From: Hypomesus transpacificus
Lineage: Eukaryota > Chordata > Actinopteri > Osmeriformes > Osmeridae
Reading direction: 5' to 3'
DNA: 64,000 bases
Assembly: GCF_021917145.1 (NCBI RefSeq)
Contig: NC_061082.1
Coordinates: forward strand, 18,733,413 to 18,797,412
Under the pieces are notes generated by a model. It had not been told where the DNA came from and made no database searches. It saw only the letters and a program-made list of their open reading frames with translations. A program made the translations under genes and the position numbers. Each line of letters opens with the position of its first letter. Position 1 is the first letter of the stretch. Shown one piece after another: positions 11,666 to 23,983 of the stretch.

Positions 11666-13303
11666 TTACAAATGCGTAAGTTTAGGCGCTTCTTGGATCC
11701 GTCCCTGAGACGCATGGTGAGAGGTGAGGTCTGTGTATGTGGGGTGGGGGTCACAGGGTCCATGGTGGTGGTTTCCTGGAATCTGGGCGGCACAGCTGTA
11801 GTCCACGCTGGCGGATGAAGGATGAGGAAGATGGCCGAGGTTGAACATGGGGCCCGAGGCTGGCATGGAATCAACGAAATTCCCCCCAACATACACGGGA
11901 CTGCCTTGTAAATTAGCGTTGGCAAAACCACCATTGCCTTGCATGCTGTGGTGTTCGTATTCGGAGCCTAGGTACCTTTTCTGTTGCGGTATGCAGCCTC
12001 CTAAGGGTGCCGTGTATGCAGCCAAGCCGTACACGTTTTGCTGCGGTTTGGCAAATGACGGAGGCGAGGGCGCATCATAGCTCAGGCTGTTTACATGAGG
12101 GAGCTGACCAGAATATCCAATGTGATTTGGGCCACTTAATGGTGGGCTTCTGTCCGGGGAGTGTCCGATTGGAGAGTGCATTATCCCCTTCGATTTCTGA
12201 TCCTTTTTGTATTTCATCCTTCTATTTTGAAACCAGATCTTTATTTGGCGCTCTGTGAGATTCAATAAATTAGCCATTTCCACTCTTCGGGGGCGACAAA
12301 GGTACCGGTTGAAATGGAACTCCTTTTCGAGTTCTACGAGTTGGGCGCTGGTGTAGGCAGTTCTGACCCGCTTAGAGGCCGGCCCAGGTGGACTTTTTTC
12401 ATCACAGGGCTCACCTTGAAATAGATAGCAAATGCCATGAGTTAGTAATCAATCAAATTCTAGAGCTATGCATTTGGTATACTTTTGATTAGGTCTGATT
12501 CAACTGTAGCCTATTATTCATTTAGCACAATACCAGCACAGAGGGAAATATGTACATTGTAACACAACCCTCAATGTAATTGTTAAATTGAGACTGTTAT
12601 TGTTATCCATCTGTAGAGTCAGAGTCAATATTGGCCGGGTTTCCCAGATTCGGTAAGAAGCTCTTAACACTAAGAGCTTCTTAAGAGCGTTCTAAGAGCG
12701 TTTCTAGAGCGTTCTTAAAACGCTCCTAAGAAGCTCTGAGCGTTAAGAGCTTCTTAACGAATCTGGGGAAACCCGGCCATTATCGTTATATTACAGTCCT
12801 ACACACACACACACACGCACACACACATACATCAACACACACACACTCACACCACTACCTGCTGCAGATGTGCAGTTGTTGCCTTTCTGTTTTGCGTTCT
12901 GTCTCGTCTCCTTCATCCACGGGAATATTTGCTTGGTAATTACTGGCGTGGCAGTATTAGAAGCATTGTTTGAAGGTGACTTTTTCTTCTGAGATGACGT
13001 GTTTGTGTTGGAGCTAGGTGAAGATGCGGTCAGTGCGGGAGGCTGCTGCTCTGACAGACTGGTTGGTTGGCTGATGGCTTGGCTGCTGCTTGGTCGCATG
13101 CAGTTTCCATTCATGTCATTGTCTTTGAGTGTTGGTGGCCGAACAGTGGAGGTCTGTATTGGACAAACCGGGCCCTGATAATCATTCTCGATGTTAGAGG
13201 TTGAGTACGATTGATGAGATGGTCCATAATTGTAGGAGTCTGGTTTGGGGTAAGAGTAGTTTCCAAACAGTCCAGAGTTATCGTAATAAGTAGCTTTCTG
13301 CAT
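11666..13303 (-). CDS. hoxd3: homeobox protein Hox-D3
   Basis: Coding exon 1 is 13303-12859 and exon 2 is 12414-11666; the 444-bp phase-1 intron has donor CAG|GTAGTG and acceptor TTTCAAG. The product is 397 residues. [20 protein letters not shown] is the Hox3 N-terminus. The hexapeptide IFPWMK is at 126-131 and the homeodomain at about 162-221, with [20 protein letters not shown] and [12 protein letters not shown]. The long C-terminal tail, with [45 protein letters not shown] and a terminus of EAPKLTHL, is highly specific for Hoxd3 rather than Hoxa3 or Hoxb3 and fixes the cluster as D. It acts as an anterior patterning transcription factor with Pbx. The intron contains a foldback element and an AC microsatellite. 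Untranslated 5' exons probably lie upstream. Confidence 0.97.
12633..12778. mobile_element. foldback (MITE-like) element in the hoxd3 intron
   Basis: A 146-bp near-palindrome starts GGCCGGGTTTCCCAGATTCG and ends with its inverted complement. The interior consists of repeats of AAGAGCTTCTTAA and AAGAGCGTTCTAAG in both orientations. The trinucleotide ATT flanks it on both sides (12630-12632 and 12779-12781), compatible with a 3-bp target duplication. It encodes nothing, so it would be a non-autonomous DNA transposon. It occupies a third of the intron on the transcribed strand and would fold into a long hairpin in pre-mRNA. Confidence 0.7.
12800..12850. repeat. (AC)n microsatellite in hoxd3 intron
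   Basis: Interrupted AC dinucleotide repeat. In gene orientation it is a GT repeat beginning about 9 bp inside the intron from the donor site of coding exon 1. Confidence 0.9.
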
Positions 13304-13341
13304 TTTGAGAATTCAGAGCATAAAGGCCAGTGTAGCTCTAT

Positions 13342-13371
13342 CCAATGGCATGGATGTTCTTGTACCACGTG
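13342..13371 (-). promoter_or_regulatory. E-box plus CCAAT motif upstream of hoxd3 ATG
   Basis: A perfect CACGTG E-box (13366-13371, in ACCACGTGGT) and a CCAAT pentamer (13342-13346 on plus) lie 39-68 bp before the hoxd3 start codon. They may form a proximal promoter. If the upstream non-coding exons are used, a splice acceptor TTCTCCTCCTAG just before 13405 would place these motifs inside the 5'UTR instead. Confidence 0.45.
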
Positions 13372-15095
13372 GTTGGTGTTTCCCACCGTCTCTGGGTTCC
13401 GTGACCTAGGAGGAGAACAGTTGTTTAGGCCTATTGTTGAACTATATTTGAGCCATAAAAGCCATGAGTATACGAGTACTTCTTGCTGAAATATGATTCA
13501 GTCTTCATAAATGAGTTACATTTAACCAATTGCCAGTATCCCGGATTCTAAAATGTGTTTTATTTCATTTACTGAACATATATGACTCCAGGGCATAAAC
13601 AGAGACCATCTCTCGAAGCCCTTCTCCATACTCTCCCTTTCAAAACATTTGGCATTTGAGAAACAAAAGAGTTAATGTTTAACCTGTGATTCAAGACTCT
13701 TTGTGTAACCCACTTTAGAAACGAGCTGAATCAGCATTTGAGGTCGACACAATAACCCTTTCACTATATTTCAAAGCCCCAACAGACAAGATAATCTCTT
13801 TCTTCACCTCAACATACATGTATCTCTGCTGAATTCATGTCGAATGCGAAGTGGCCTAGCCAAGCCTATACATTTGATGTATGTATATAAGCTTTAAATG
13901 GGACATTTTGAGGCATTATGTTGTTATTGTGCTCTACAACCGAGTATATTTTTTAAAACATTTTTACAGCTAACACTTTTATGATGCTGGGGGCTAGTGC
14001 GAATAATTTCCTATCTAATATTTTCACTCTTATATTGTAACGCCCGTAGGGTAAATCTCCGTATAAATACCCTTTTAAAACGAGAGCATTGAATAAAGGA
14101 CATATTTGGAGCCTACAGCCAGTCAAATCCTCACACAATTTAACATACTTAATAATGTTAGAAAGTCTTATAAGGCTACGTGAAGTAGGCCTACAGAAAT
14201 GAAGAAAGCTATATACAGTAGCCGAGAACAGTCATCGCGAAGTGCATAACAATTCACCTGTCATGGTGGACCGCAACAAAATTTATGACCACAAATGTTA
14301 TGGTCGTAAACGCCTTGGAGAGGAATGAAAGGAAAAACCCCTTAAGACTGGCCACCCTCAGAAGTGTAAAACTAAGCGTAGGAGGAAGGCAAGCAGAAGA
14401 ATTTCATACTCCGCAACTTCTCTATGTAAGAGTCATTCCGTAGCCTATAAATGGTGCCTCGACAATCATTCTTCATTGCATAAACTGAGCTCGTGCACAG
14501 GCTAGAAACGTTTGTAAGAAAAATAGATTCATTTGTCAAGGAAGGCATCGGCATTGAAGAAAAGGAAATACTGAATATGGACTAAAATGGTCTGACTGGT
14601 GAAATTTTGTCGAATCTAATTATATCGTTGTATTTACATTGTATGACTACACACGACGTTGTTTATTAATGTGTCTTTTGGATCTCTGTATTGGTTGTAG
14701 TTTTAGTTATGTTTAGCATTAAACTTAGGCCTATATTATTTTACAGTTCTTGCTCAGTTCAGATCTTGCTCGAACATACTTGCGTTCACGAGATTAACTG
14801 ATGAAATAATTTTTACGAGCTATGTTTGGATGCTTGAACAATCTTAAAGGACTAAAGGCAGCACCATAGTCCACAGAGACTGTGTTTTCTTCCCTTAACT
14901 GCGGCTTTACTTTTTAAAAGTTGTTACAATAACGATTAGCACAGAGAGAAAGCCTAAGGCCCAGATTAATATAACCTGCCTCAATTTGATTAGGCAGGAA
15001 CAATGAAGTACGTAATAAACTGTATTTAATTCGATGTATAAAAAAAAAATGTGACTGTTTGATATTGAATTGTTGAATAAAGACATTTTGCTCAC

Positions 15096-15156
15096 CGTAT
15101 TTTGTGCAAGTCCTTTGTATTTTCCCTCACGCTTTCATCATTGCTTCCACCTGGAC
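15096..15156 (-). other. candidate non-coding 5' exon of hoxd3
   Basis: In minus orientation a 61-bp segment is bounded by a strong acceptor (TTGTTTTCTTTTTCAG) and a consensus donor (ACG|GTGAGC). It lies 1.8 kb 5' of coding exon 1, which has a matching strong acceptor immediately 5' of 13405. Vertebrate Hox3 genes are known to have untranslated upstream exons, so this is a reasonable hoxd3 5'UTR exon. The alternative is chance splice-like motifs. Confidence 0.45.
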
Positions 15157-18100
15157 CTGAAAAAGAAAACAATGCATTGTTTAAATAAACCGCGATCCAC
15201 GTCGATTGCAAACATTCGTTTAAAATGAAATGCAATACGGCCTAGTGTGGGTTTAAAGGCTATCAAGTACCATTTGGAGTTGGATTGCTGTGCCATAGCC
15301 ACATATGGAATTTTTGTATAATTTAGGCCTATTTAACTTAACTTCACAATATATTTGTGTTATCAGTTGGTACGCATTCATATTTTATTTAGAGATATGA
15401 ACCCCCCCCCCCAAATAGATGATCATCTCTTGGTCTGTGCGAACCATTCTCTCACATAAACGGTTAGCTTTGGGGGAGAAAAGTCTTAGCTGGCAATTCT
15501 ACACAAAGAAGAGTCGTCCAAAATATTTAGCAGTCATAAGCCTTTTGGGTGACCTTTGGCTCGTTCAGCAATAACTCAAAGATTAATGAACAACGAGAGG
15601 AAGGGACTTAAGTTAGCCACATTGAAACCCTAACCACAGAACTTTTCACAAGTGTTTTAAATCAGAAACTCTGGCTGAGACTCGGGAGCTTGGTGTCCTA
15701 ATTTGGAGTTTAACATCAGAAATAAGCAGTTACTGCTATGTTTCTGGAACTTTTAACACTTGCGCTTTAGCCTACAACTGTCTCGTATAAGTATTTGAGA
15801 ATAGTTTATCTCAAATTTTCTTATAAATATGGGGTTGCATCCACTTGAAACGGAGAAATTAATCTGAGACTGTTGGTAAAATGTTACGTTTTAACTGGGC
15901 TACTTTGGAGGGCGTATAGTTCGGCCAGACATGGTCCTCTTTTGAGACAACAATGTTTCTCGCCCACGCACTGTTACGGTAAGTTTGGTATATACAATGG
16001 AAATTGCACTGGGAATTGTATTTAAAATGTAGGACAAGTGTTATTACTTCATCCTTCTTCTCAAGCAGTCACTCTGGGGTTTTTGTCGTTTCGAGTATCT
16101 GGAAAAAACCTTCACTTTGTTTGCGTACGGAAATTGAGGTAGACATTGCTTTAGTGGATCTTATAACCTAATGTCTCTCCGAATACTTTTTACATTTTAA
16201 CCTACCCTTTAACCATGTGATAATAATATTATATATTCACTGTTTAAATTGTAAAACATTTATACATTTAGGTCACCGTTATGTGGTTGCTGCTCTATAT
16301 AGGCTAGTTGATTGACTTGAAAGTAATTTGATTCTTATGTTATTTTGACTGGTGGTTCTTTCAAAAAGAAAAGGGGTAAAAATTAAAGACTTAAAATATA
16401 TCACATCTCTTCATGTAATATTTCTTTGTGGCCTATTTAATATTAACAGCTGCCTTCGTCTCAGTAATGGTTAGTGTAGTCAAAAATACATGCAGGATAA
16501 TTCAAAAGAAGTTGAAGGTAACTGTCACAACAATAGCAATGAAAACAATTGTATATAGCCTATGTAATGTGTTATTTTATAATGCTGTGCTTATTCCATA
16601 AAATAATTGAAATTAAATAGTGATACACATATAGGCTATATGCAACCAAAAGAAAACATATATGCTACTATTGGAATTTACTTGATGAACTGATTATAAT
16701 GCTGCGTTTAATGTTTGCTATTGTTTCCTAACCAGCAATTATCCAAATATTTTTTAATACAGAGTCAACCATCGAAATCAATGTATAACAATGGTAACAT
16801 TGCAGGTTAACGAAGCCATATAGTTGAAACCACATAAATCATGTCTAACATCACTGTGCCGATAAGACAACAAATTAATGTGATTTACGATCTAACAATC
16901 TATAAGTCAGAATGAAAAGTTTTTCTGCATCTTTCTTTCCTTGAAGTCAGTTTTCATAAAAATGCAAAATCAGCTGAAAACCTACCATCAAAATACATCT
17001 GTCCAAAGTAACCTTTCAAAACGGGGATTCTAAATTGTGAATACAACTCGAAAGTCCATATCTGGTCCTTATGACTCTAGTTACCGGCGAGGACGGTATT
17101 AATAAAGATCTCCTCCTTTGAATGGAATACATCATATTTATTCTCTCGCATTATGTAAAACCATGGTTAAAGGTTGCATTTTGCCATGCAATTGCTTACC
17201 TGCAGTGTCAATTTATCATACCAATGCTGCTCAGTCTCAATTCCTTTCCATGCAGTCTCTAGGATATATCCTTCACCCTTTGTCTGTAGACAATACTGTC
17301 CTAAACCTGATCTTGCTGTTTTTCAGACATTTCCATATACCAATGCAGACAGTATTCCCGATAGAATGGAAAGACTCACGTTCAACTACCAATAAAAAAC
17401 GAAGAAGGTATCCTTATTCCAGAAAAAACGTTCCTGGCAATCAATCACCTACTGAAATATACTGAATTTCTGAACAGTATCACAGTTGGAGGAAACATTA
17501 GGATTTTGGGTGTTTCGGAACCTTTATGATGACAAATAAAGGCACAGCCTTAAAATACAAGCATATTTGTTCACGTGATCCAGATGCCAGATTGTTCTGA
17601 TTGAGGCTGCTTCTTCAACCAAGCCTTACCTCACAAATCCATTTTAAAATGGAAGAGTATACATTTCATTATCTGTGATGAAAATGCAACGTTGTCATAG
17701 GGTTTTTCTCGTTTACATCTTTCCTCTGCATGAATACAGAGAAAGGGTGGTCCTTACTGGCACACACTTACATGACTCGATTTAAGAGTCGTTATGAGAC
17801 TATTTGCTTCACACTCTTTGGTGTTTATGGTTTTTACAATTGGTCTATGCATGTTCATCTTTTGCTCTGACAATTTTACAATTATCACCCTGTATATTGG
17901 CATGATTTGTGAAGTTCTATTCCTTCTACACTGTATTTTGCAATTAAATACATCTGGTGTATTAAAATACTAAAGCATTTTCATTTGTTGATTTTCATTT
18001 GGATTTCTCATTGCTACTGCTCTTTAACATTCGATACCGGACGGACTAACCAACACAAAGGTCTGTTTTGTATTAATTTGGAAATATTTACAAAGTGACG

Positions 18101-19136
18101 AATGAGTAATAGTCTAATGTTTGGGCATATAGTAAAAGAAATAGGTCCGAGATTGTATTCAAATAAACACGTTGCGAGCCCCCTTTTGTCTCCTCTGTCT
18201 ATTTTGCTCCCAGCTCACATATGGTATTTTAGAGAACAACACGGGAAATGGAAGAAACATTCTCTTTCTATAATCACTGTTTTCGATGTAAACATCTTCA
18301 AAGGACAATTTGCCAGAAAAAAAAGTCAATTGGAAGATGGAGCTGTGGAGCCATAAAGCCGGTGGGGAAACTGGCCGAGGTACCGTGCACCGTGGAAGAG
18401 ACGCTGGAGCAGCGACGCAGCATATGTTCGGGGGGTAATAAAAGTGAAAGATTTACAGTCTTCGCCCGGCCCCCCAACAGCCTTACACCCTTTCAGGAAT
18501 TACTGAGAATGATTTACAACGAGTCAGACAACTGTCAACCCGTTCAAACACAACTTCCACAACTCAAGGAAATACATTTCGTATTACTACGCTAACCATT
18601 AAAACACAGTTAAAGACGCGGTATTGTCCAAACGAAGGAGAAGGATTCCCTTGATATTTGCGGTTATATTCACCTGTCGAAGGCCTTTTGACGGTTTCCA
18701 CACTCAAAAAGCAATAGTCTAACAAACATATTTCACCGACAATAAGTCTTTTTTTTTGCCCTTTACATTAAGTGACTGAATGGGTTTTTACGAATTTCTG
18801 AAGGGGCCTTATACACCCCACCAAAACAAACTCAAATCGTACAAACCACTCTCATAACACAGCAACATATATGTAGTAAATATATAGTATAACATATTCC
18901 CATTAGATTTCACTAAGCATCCAAAGGGATACCTTTGCATTGTTAACCCTCCTCTAAAATATTGACACTGCTGACCATTTCAATAGGTTTCTTCTCATAG
19001 AAAGCACAGCATTGAGGAGACTATTACAAGTTCAGTCTGTCGAAGGAGCACATCAAAGGGCACTATTTATCAAATATCTGACAGATATGGTCATTTACCA
19101 TCTTACTCAAAAAAAAAGAGGTTGAAATATTTACCT

Positions 19137-19322
19137 ACCAAGCTTCCATTGGTTCAGATGCTGTGCTACAGAGATGGCTACAGTTGCGTTGAGTATCAGA
19201 CCGTTTGGATATTATTTTCTTGGGATCTCTTCAGTTTTCAAGTCTGATAGAGTCCTTGCGATTAATGACGACGCCGTGTTTCTAGGGGACGTGCTGCATT
19301 AATTATTTAGACAATCACGTGG
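19137..19322 (-). promoter_or_regulatory. candidate distal hoxd3 promoter and first exon
   Basis: In minus orientation there is a CACGTG E-box at 19316-19321, then a TATA-like CTAAATAATTAA near 19300-19310, a CCATTGG-containing transcribed stretch, and a donor TAG|GTAAATATT near 19137. Together these look like a promoter plus a short untranslated first exon that could splice to the 15.1-kb exon and then to hoxd3 coding exon 1. This is inference from motifs only. Confidence 0.35.
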
Positions 19323-20023
19323 TCAGAAATAGAGAGAGGAGCGGTATAGTCTCCGAATTATATCTTCGAATGCAGACAGCGCAGTTTAATACATCTTAAG
19401 GGGCTGTCTTGCTTGGCGAAGACAGTTTCTACGAACAGCTGGAAATCAAATATGGCCGTATGAAAGCCATTGTGAGCGCGGCAATGGTGTATTCCTATTC
19501 GGTGCAGTGTCATTGAAAGCGGCACTCGGCATGGCTCTCATTTATTGCTTTCAGACATGTAGGTCAACGCACACTGCACGTTTTAGGGCTGGTCTGATAT
19601 ATGATTGCTTTTTCTCACATGATTCAAGAAATTCAAAATGTTCCAATGCTCTTGTCAGGCTACATCAGAGACGACTACAGGTCAATATTCATGTCTCAAA
19701 ACATTGACTTGCACTTTCAACATAAAATGAAGAATTTAATTTCACATAAGCTATGATACTTTGTCATTGACAATGCCATGTTTCTGTCAATGTCAACCAC
19801 TGTTATATATCGGTTGGGATGGGACAAACGTCATTTTGCATCATTACCATGGTTTGCCATTATATGATAGCCTGTAGTAAAATTGAATTTGATAAGTGGG
19901 TAGCATATACGAATAAAATAAGGTGAATGTGTTTCAATAGCCTAAATATATGCCCATTGAAGCAAACCGAATATAGTCTCCACGCACACTCTCCAGTGCG
20001 CACGCACAGTTACATTCATATTC

Positions 20024-20100
20024 CCACACACACACACGCACGCACACATGCACACACACACACACACACACTATCTCTCTATCTTTCTGTCTTTCTGTCT
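20024..20100. repeat. (CA)n microsatellite followed by CT-rich tract
   Basis: CA dinucleotide array with a few CG interruptions to about 20071, then TCT/TTCTG-type pyrimidine repeats. Confidence 0.9.
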
Positions 20101-21341
20101 CTCACAAAAACACAAACAGTATTTCTTACTCTCACACATAAATGCGCGTGCATACACACACGCACACAATGCCCTAAGCCCATATCTGCCCCAGTGTGAG
20201 CAGTTAGATGGGCAAATTCAGATGTAGCCTGTCATTCCACTCATGTATTTGTATCACTTTCACATGAAGAAGTATATGTCCCAATTTTCCTGCCACCTGG
20301 GTGAGCCTTTGCATCTTTACAAAGACTGAGACCAGAGTGAGGCGGGTTTTTCAGTAAGCCGAAAGAGTTTCAGAACGTGTCATCTCCTTCTTTCGAGCCT
20401 TGCGCGGTATCCCGGAGATAAACATGCATAAATATCAGTTTCTCGAACATCTCCTCTCAGTTTATAGTCGTGCTGGTATATGGGGTTTAGCCGATTGACC
20501 AGATCTTGGGATCGATGTTTGACCCCCGCGGTGACTGTCACTCTGGGAAGAGGGCATAGAATGGTACAAAGCTTGCTGTACCTTTCAGGAACTGTTCTTG
20601 TTACGGTGAACCACAAAAATAAATGTTTCTCGTGTAATGTCAAAGGTTGGATGAGCGCGAAACCTTAACTAGACAACAATTAGGAGATGCCTCAAAATCC
20701 ACGATTTCAGACCGTTCCTTCTTGTGTATAAACAAATAATTTGAGTAGGCTATATTGTTAACTTGGCCTAAAGGAGTTAATTGCATTGGCCCATGTATCT
20801 TCATGGTTTATTGAACTAACTTTAAACAACAAGGTAATGCAAATTTTACATTACCTTACCTAACATTTTGAGCTCGAGGCTTAGAGCCTACTCCCAGCAG
20901 CCTAAAACAGCACAACTGCTATAGAACGTCTAACAGATGGCTTGACACTAACGTGATTAGAGAGTCCAAATCATTGTTTAGACAAACAAATTGTAAATAT
21001 TCTTTAAAATAGATGCATGAATCTTGAATCAAAGTCAGTGTCTCAACTCTATAATGCATATCAAGTAGAAATCTTTATTTTTCCAATAAACTTTCCAAAC
21101 AACAACTGGATGCACGATACAAGATAAAAAGTGTGTACAAAAATAAAATCAGAGATATTGCATATTAACATAGTGACACACAAATACATAAACTTTTGGG
21201 GTGCATCTGGTTGAATAAATATTGGCCTCTAAAATAACATAAGTTTAACCATGGTATACAATGCAATAGTCTATTGCGTCTCAAACTAGTGGGGAAAAGT
21301 CCTTAAATGAAACTCAATGCGAATAGCTCCTGAATGGCTGT

Positions 21342-21371
21342 AGGTCCGGCGGGTCAAAGGTTTAGAGGTCA
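21342..21371 (+). promoter_or_regulatory. cluster of retinoid-receptor half-sites 3' of hoxd4
   Basis: Four hexamers resembling the nuclear-receptor half-site lie in the same direction within 30 bp: AGGTCC (21342), GGGTCA (21351), AGGTTT (21358) and AGGTCA (21366). Spacings are 3, 1 and 2 bp, giving possible DR1 and DR2 elements, though only two hexamers are good matches. The cluster sits about 1.4 kb 3' of the hoxd4 stop, where retinoid-responsive neural enhancers of Hox4 genes may be expected. Confidence 0.4.
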
Positions 21372-22768
21372 GTCCTCGCGGCTGAAATCTGTCTAAGGGA
21401 TAGAGACAGTGTCCTCTGGATGAACCTGCAGCTGAAGCTTTGTCGAACTTCAGTTGAAATACCTTTTCAACTCCTCATCGTGAAGACTTCAGAGAGAAGA
21501 CGTCTTCGCAATGTGTGAGCTCCTTGCTTTTTGTCAGGAGGACAATGATAGGAATAATACAAGAATATCTGTCTTAAGACATGCCATGAATGCCTCGGAT
21601 TTGTTGTGTGTAAATGGAGGGCTATGGTTAGATTTTAGCAGCTAAGCTTAGGCCTATTTACTAAACTATTTTACCTTGCATACAAATTTAACCATGCTCA
21701 TAATTCACAACAGTTTTAAACGTATTTTAGCCTAAAACAAATGTTCATCACATATGTTTAAAACTGCTGTGTACAATAAATGTACAAATATATTTAAATA
21801 AATAATAATAATGAAATGTAAACACTACATTGGGGAAAACATCACCTTTTCTCAAATTCTAGTTTTATTTCTGTTTTATTTTATTACTGGTCCTAAACTA
21901 ACGAATCACAACTAACACATATCAATTTGTTACCATGCAGGAACAAGAGGACTTTCGTGTAAGATTTTCAGATGCCATGGGAGAGCCTTTTAAAATGTAC
22001 ATTGTTTACAAGGATGTCAAGGGAGATTTATAACCATCTAGGGGCACTCAGAATTGTTAACTAACGGGAATGTCTTAATTGAAGATAAAAATTATGCGGG
22101 TTTATACAAGTTTGTTGTATTAAACGTTAGGCCTATTTGCGTCCACAATTTGATGTCCCATTGCATCTTCTAAAAAACACTGAATTTAATATTCTAGTTG
22201 GTTTGGCAAATTAATATCTTGATATTGATATAGGCAACGAATGTGTCTATGGATGTTGTCTAATTTCACGTTTAACTAGGCTACATTGTGCAACACATTT
22301 ATGTAGTTTCTAATGGCTTACGCGACAATATCTCAATAACTCAATTTGTTCAAAAAGCTCACCTGATATTACCTCTTCCCCATTTGGCATGACATTTCAG
22401 GTCGTGTTTTAACTGTGGTGAATGCACGACAGGGTGGATAATGAACTACATCCTCCAGCTTCGTCGGAGGATTGTCATAAAATGTCTTCCATGTGCAGCT
22501 ATCCAAAAGGAAACGTTTTTGTTCGATTTACTGTCCTTGAATCTAAAACTCGTCCTTTGTACTCATCAGTAATAATGGTTGATTTGGACAATAATGGTTC
22601 AACACACCCGAGAATCCAACTGAATATAGGTATACGGTTGGATAACTCTTTCATGTTAAATAGAGATTACCAAAATGCCACAATTTGAGACATGCAAAGT
22701 CAAATCGGCTACAGCGTTGTCCTTTATGTACATTTCACTAGTAAAAGAGTTATAAGTTGCCATCTTAT

Positions 22769-23860
22769 TCATAAAGTTGTAATATCAGTCTGGATTTCCT
22801 TCTGAATACTTTGTAAATGTTGGTTGGAGGATGAAGCTGATCTCCCCTTTGTATTAGGTAGTTTATGGTCTTTTTTCCATTTCATTCTTCTGTTTTGAAA
22901 CCAGATTTTGATCTGTCGCTCGGAGAGACAGAGCGTGTGGGCAATCTCTATCCGCCGTCTTCTGGTCAAATACCTGTTAAAATGAAATTCCTTTTCCAAT
23001 TCCAAAACTTGCTGTCTTGTGTAAGCTGTCCTTGATCGTTTGGGCTCAGGACCAATGTAATCCGTATTCACTGTGAGAGAGAAAACATGAGAGTAACTAC
23101 ATGTAACTTCGGAAAATATTACCAAAAACATTTGCACTCAAACTTATAAATTAAAGTTAACAATGGTTCAACTTATTCTGCAAACGAATATTATTAAGTT
23201 AATACATAGCTGGATGTTGTTGTTATATTTACTCTCTGAGTTGCCTCTATCAAGTATGTCATATCAGCCAATATGTCTTTTTTAAGAGCTCTATGCGACG
23301 GTCAGCGTAGCGGCCTATTTCCTGAGCAATGAAAATTTATGGCTGGTGTAATTGACGGGCCCTTCAAAGAAGCCCATAAATATTTCACGGATAAAATGTT
23401 GGACCTCAGTTGGCCCTGTGGAGAAGTGCACGGTAGAAAAGTGTATCTTACCAGTAGTAACGTGGACTTTCTTCATCCAAGGGTAAACGACTGCAGGCTG
23501 CTTGGCTTGTATCCCGTTTTGGTTCTTTGTGTTTTGTTGCTGTCCACAAGTCCTGGGACCAGCCATTTGGGCCGGGGCACTCTGCGTGGTCTGGTCGGTG
23601 AAAGGGCTTGGATGGCTGGTTCTCTCCTGTACATGACCCCGTGGCTGCACTGTTGAGTCCTGCACCGTGGTACACCCGAAGGGCTGCTCTGGGTAGTTTG
23701 GCCGTGGATAGATTCCTGGATGCTGGAAGTCTGTGTCCTGCGATGGACTGTAGTAGTCCGAGCCCTGGTCAGGTATATAGCTATTCTGTGAATATTCCTC
23801 ACACGGAGGAAATTTTGGATCCACATACTTAGAGTTCACCAAATACGAACTCATGGCCAT
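22769..23860 (-). CDS. hoxd4: homeobox protein Hox-D4
   Basis: Coding exon 1 is 23860-23452 and exon 2 is 23070-22769; the 381-bp phase-1 intron has donor G|GTAAGA and acceptor CTCTCACAG. The product is 236 residues. I chose the ATG giving [20 protein letters not shown] because it matches the Hox4 N-terminus; an in-frame upstream ATG at 23920 adds 20 residues unlike the family. The YPWM hexapeptide is at 126-129. The homeodomain is about 146-205 ([40 protein letters not shown]), and the short C-terminus ends in DITTL, like Hoxd4 DLTTL. The group-4 factor patterns the posterior hindbrain and anterior spine. mir-10b lies 1.1 kb upstream in the same orientation, as in other vertebrates. Confidence 0.97.
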
Positions 23861-23962
23861 TAATTTCTGAAGGTAGAAAATACTAATTTTTCTCGAGTTG
23901 TCTTTTTTTCCTCCCTCCATAAAGCCCTCCTACTTGCTATCAACTGAATAAAGTTAGGGAAC

Positions 23963-23983
23963 CATGTGACTGAATTGGCCAAT
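23963..23983 (-). promoter_or_regulatory. E-box/CCAAT promoter module of hoxd4
   Basis: CATGTG (23963-23968) and the palindrome ATTGGCCAAT (23974-23983), which provides CCAAT on both strands, lie 103-123 bp upstream of the hoxd4 ATG. USF and NF-Y binding at an E-box and CCAAT pair is documented for the related mammalian HOXB4 promoter. Confidence 0.5.

Larger units (their letters stand above)
13406..22768. other. hoxd3-hoxd4 intergenic region
   Basis: About 9 kb with no homeobox or other recognisable coding exon. It holds the candidate hoxd3 untranslated exons, a CA microsatellite at 20.0 kb and a cluster of nuclear-receptor half-sites at 21.34 kb. The hoxd4 3'UTR probably covers at least part of 21.0-22.77 kb, with minus-strand AATAAA-type signals near 21.07 and 21.87 kb. 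The 18.2-18.5 kb stretch is less AT-rich than its surroundings and could be a conserved element, but nothing specific is recognised. Confidence 0.5.

Noticed and set aside
18102-18595. Overlapping plus-strand open frames of 84 and 115 codons
   Set aside because: No homology recognised, opposite to the cluster's transcription, and no plausible gene structure.
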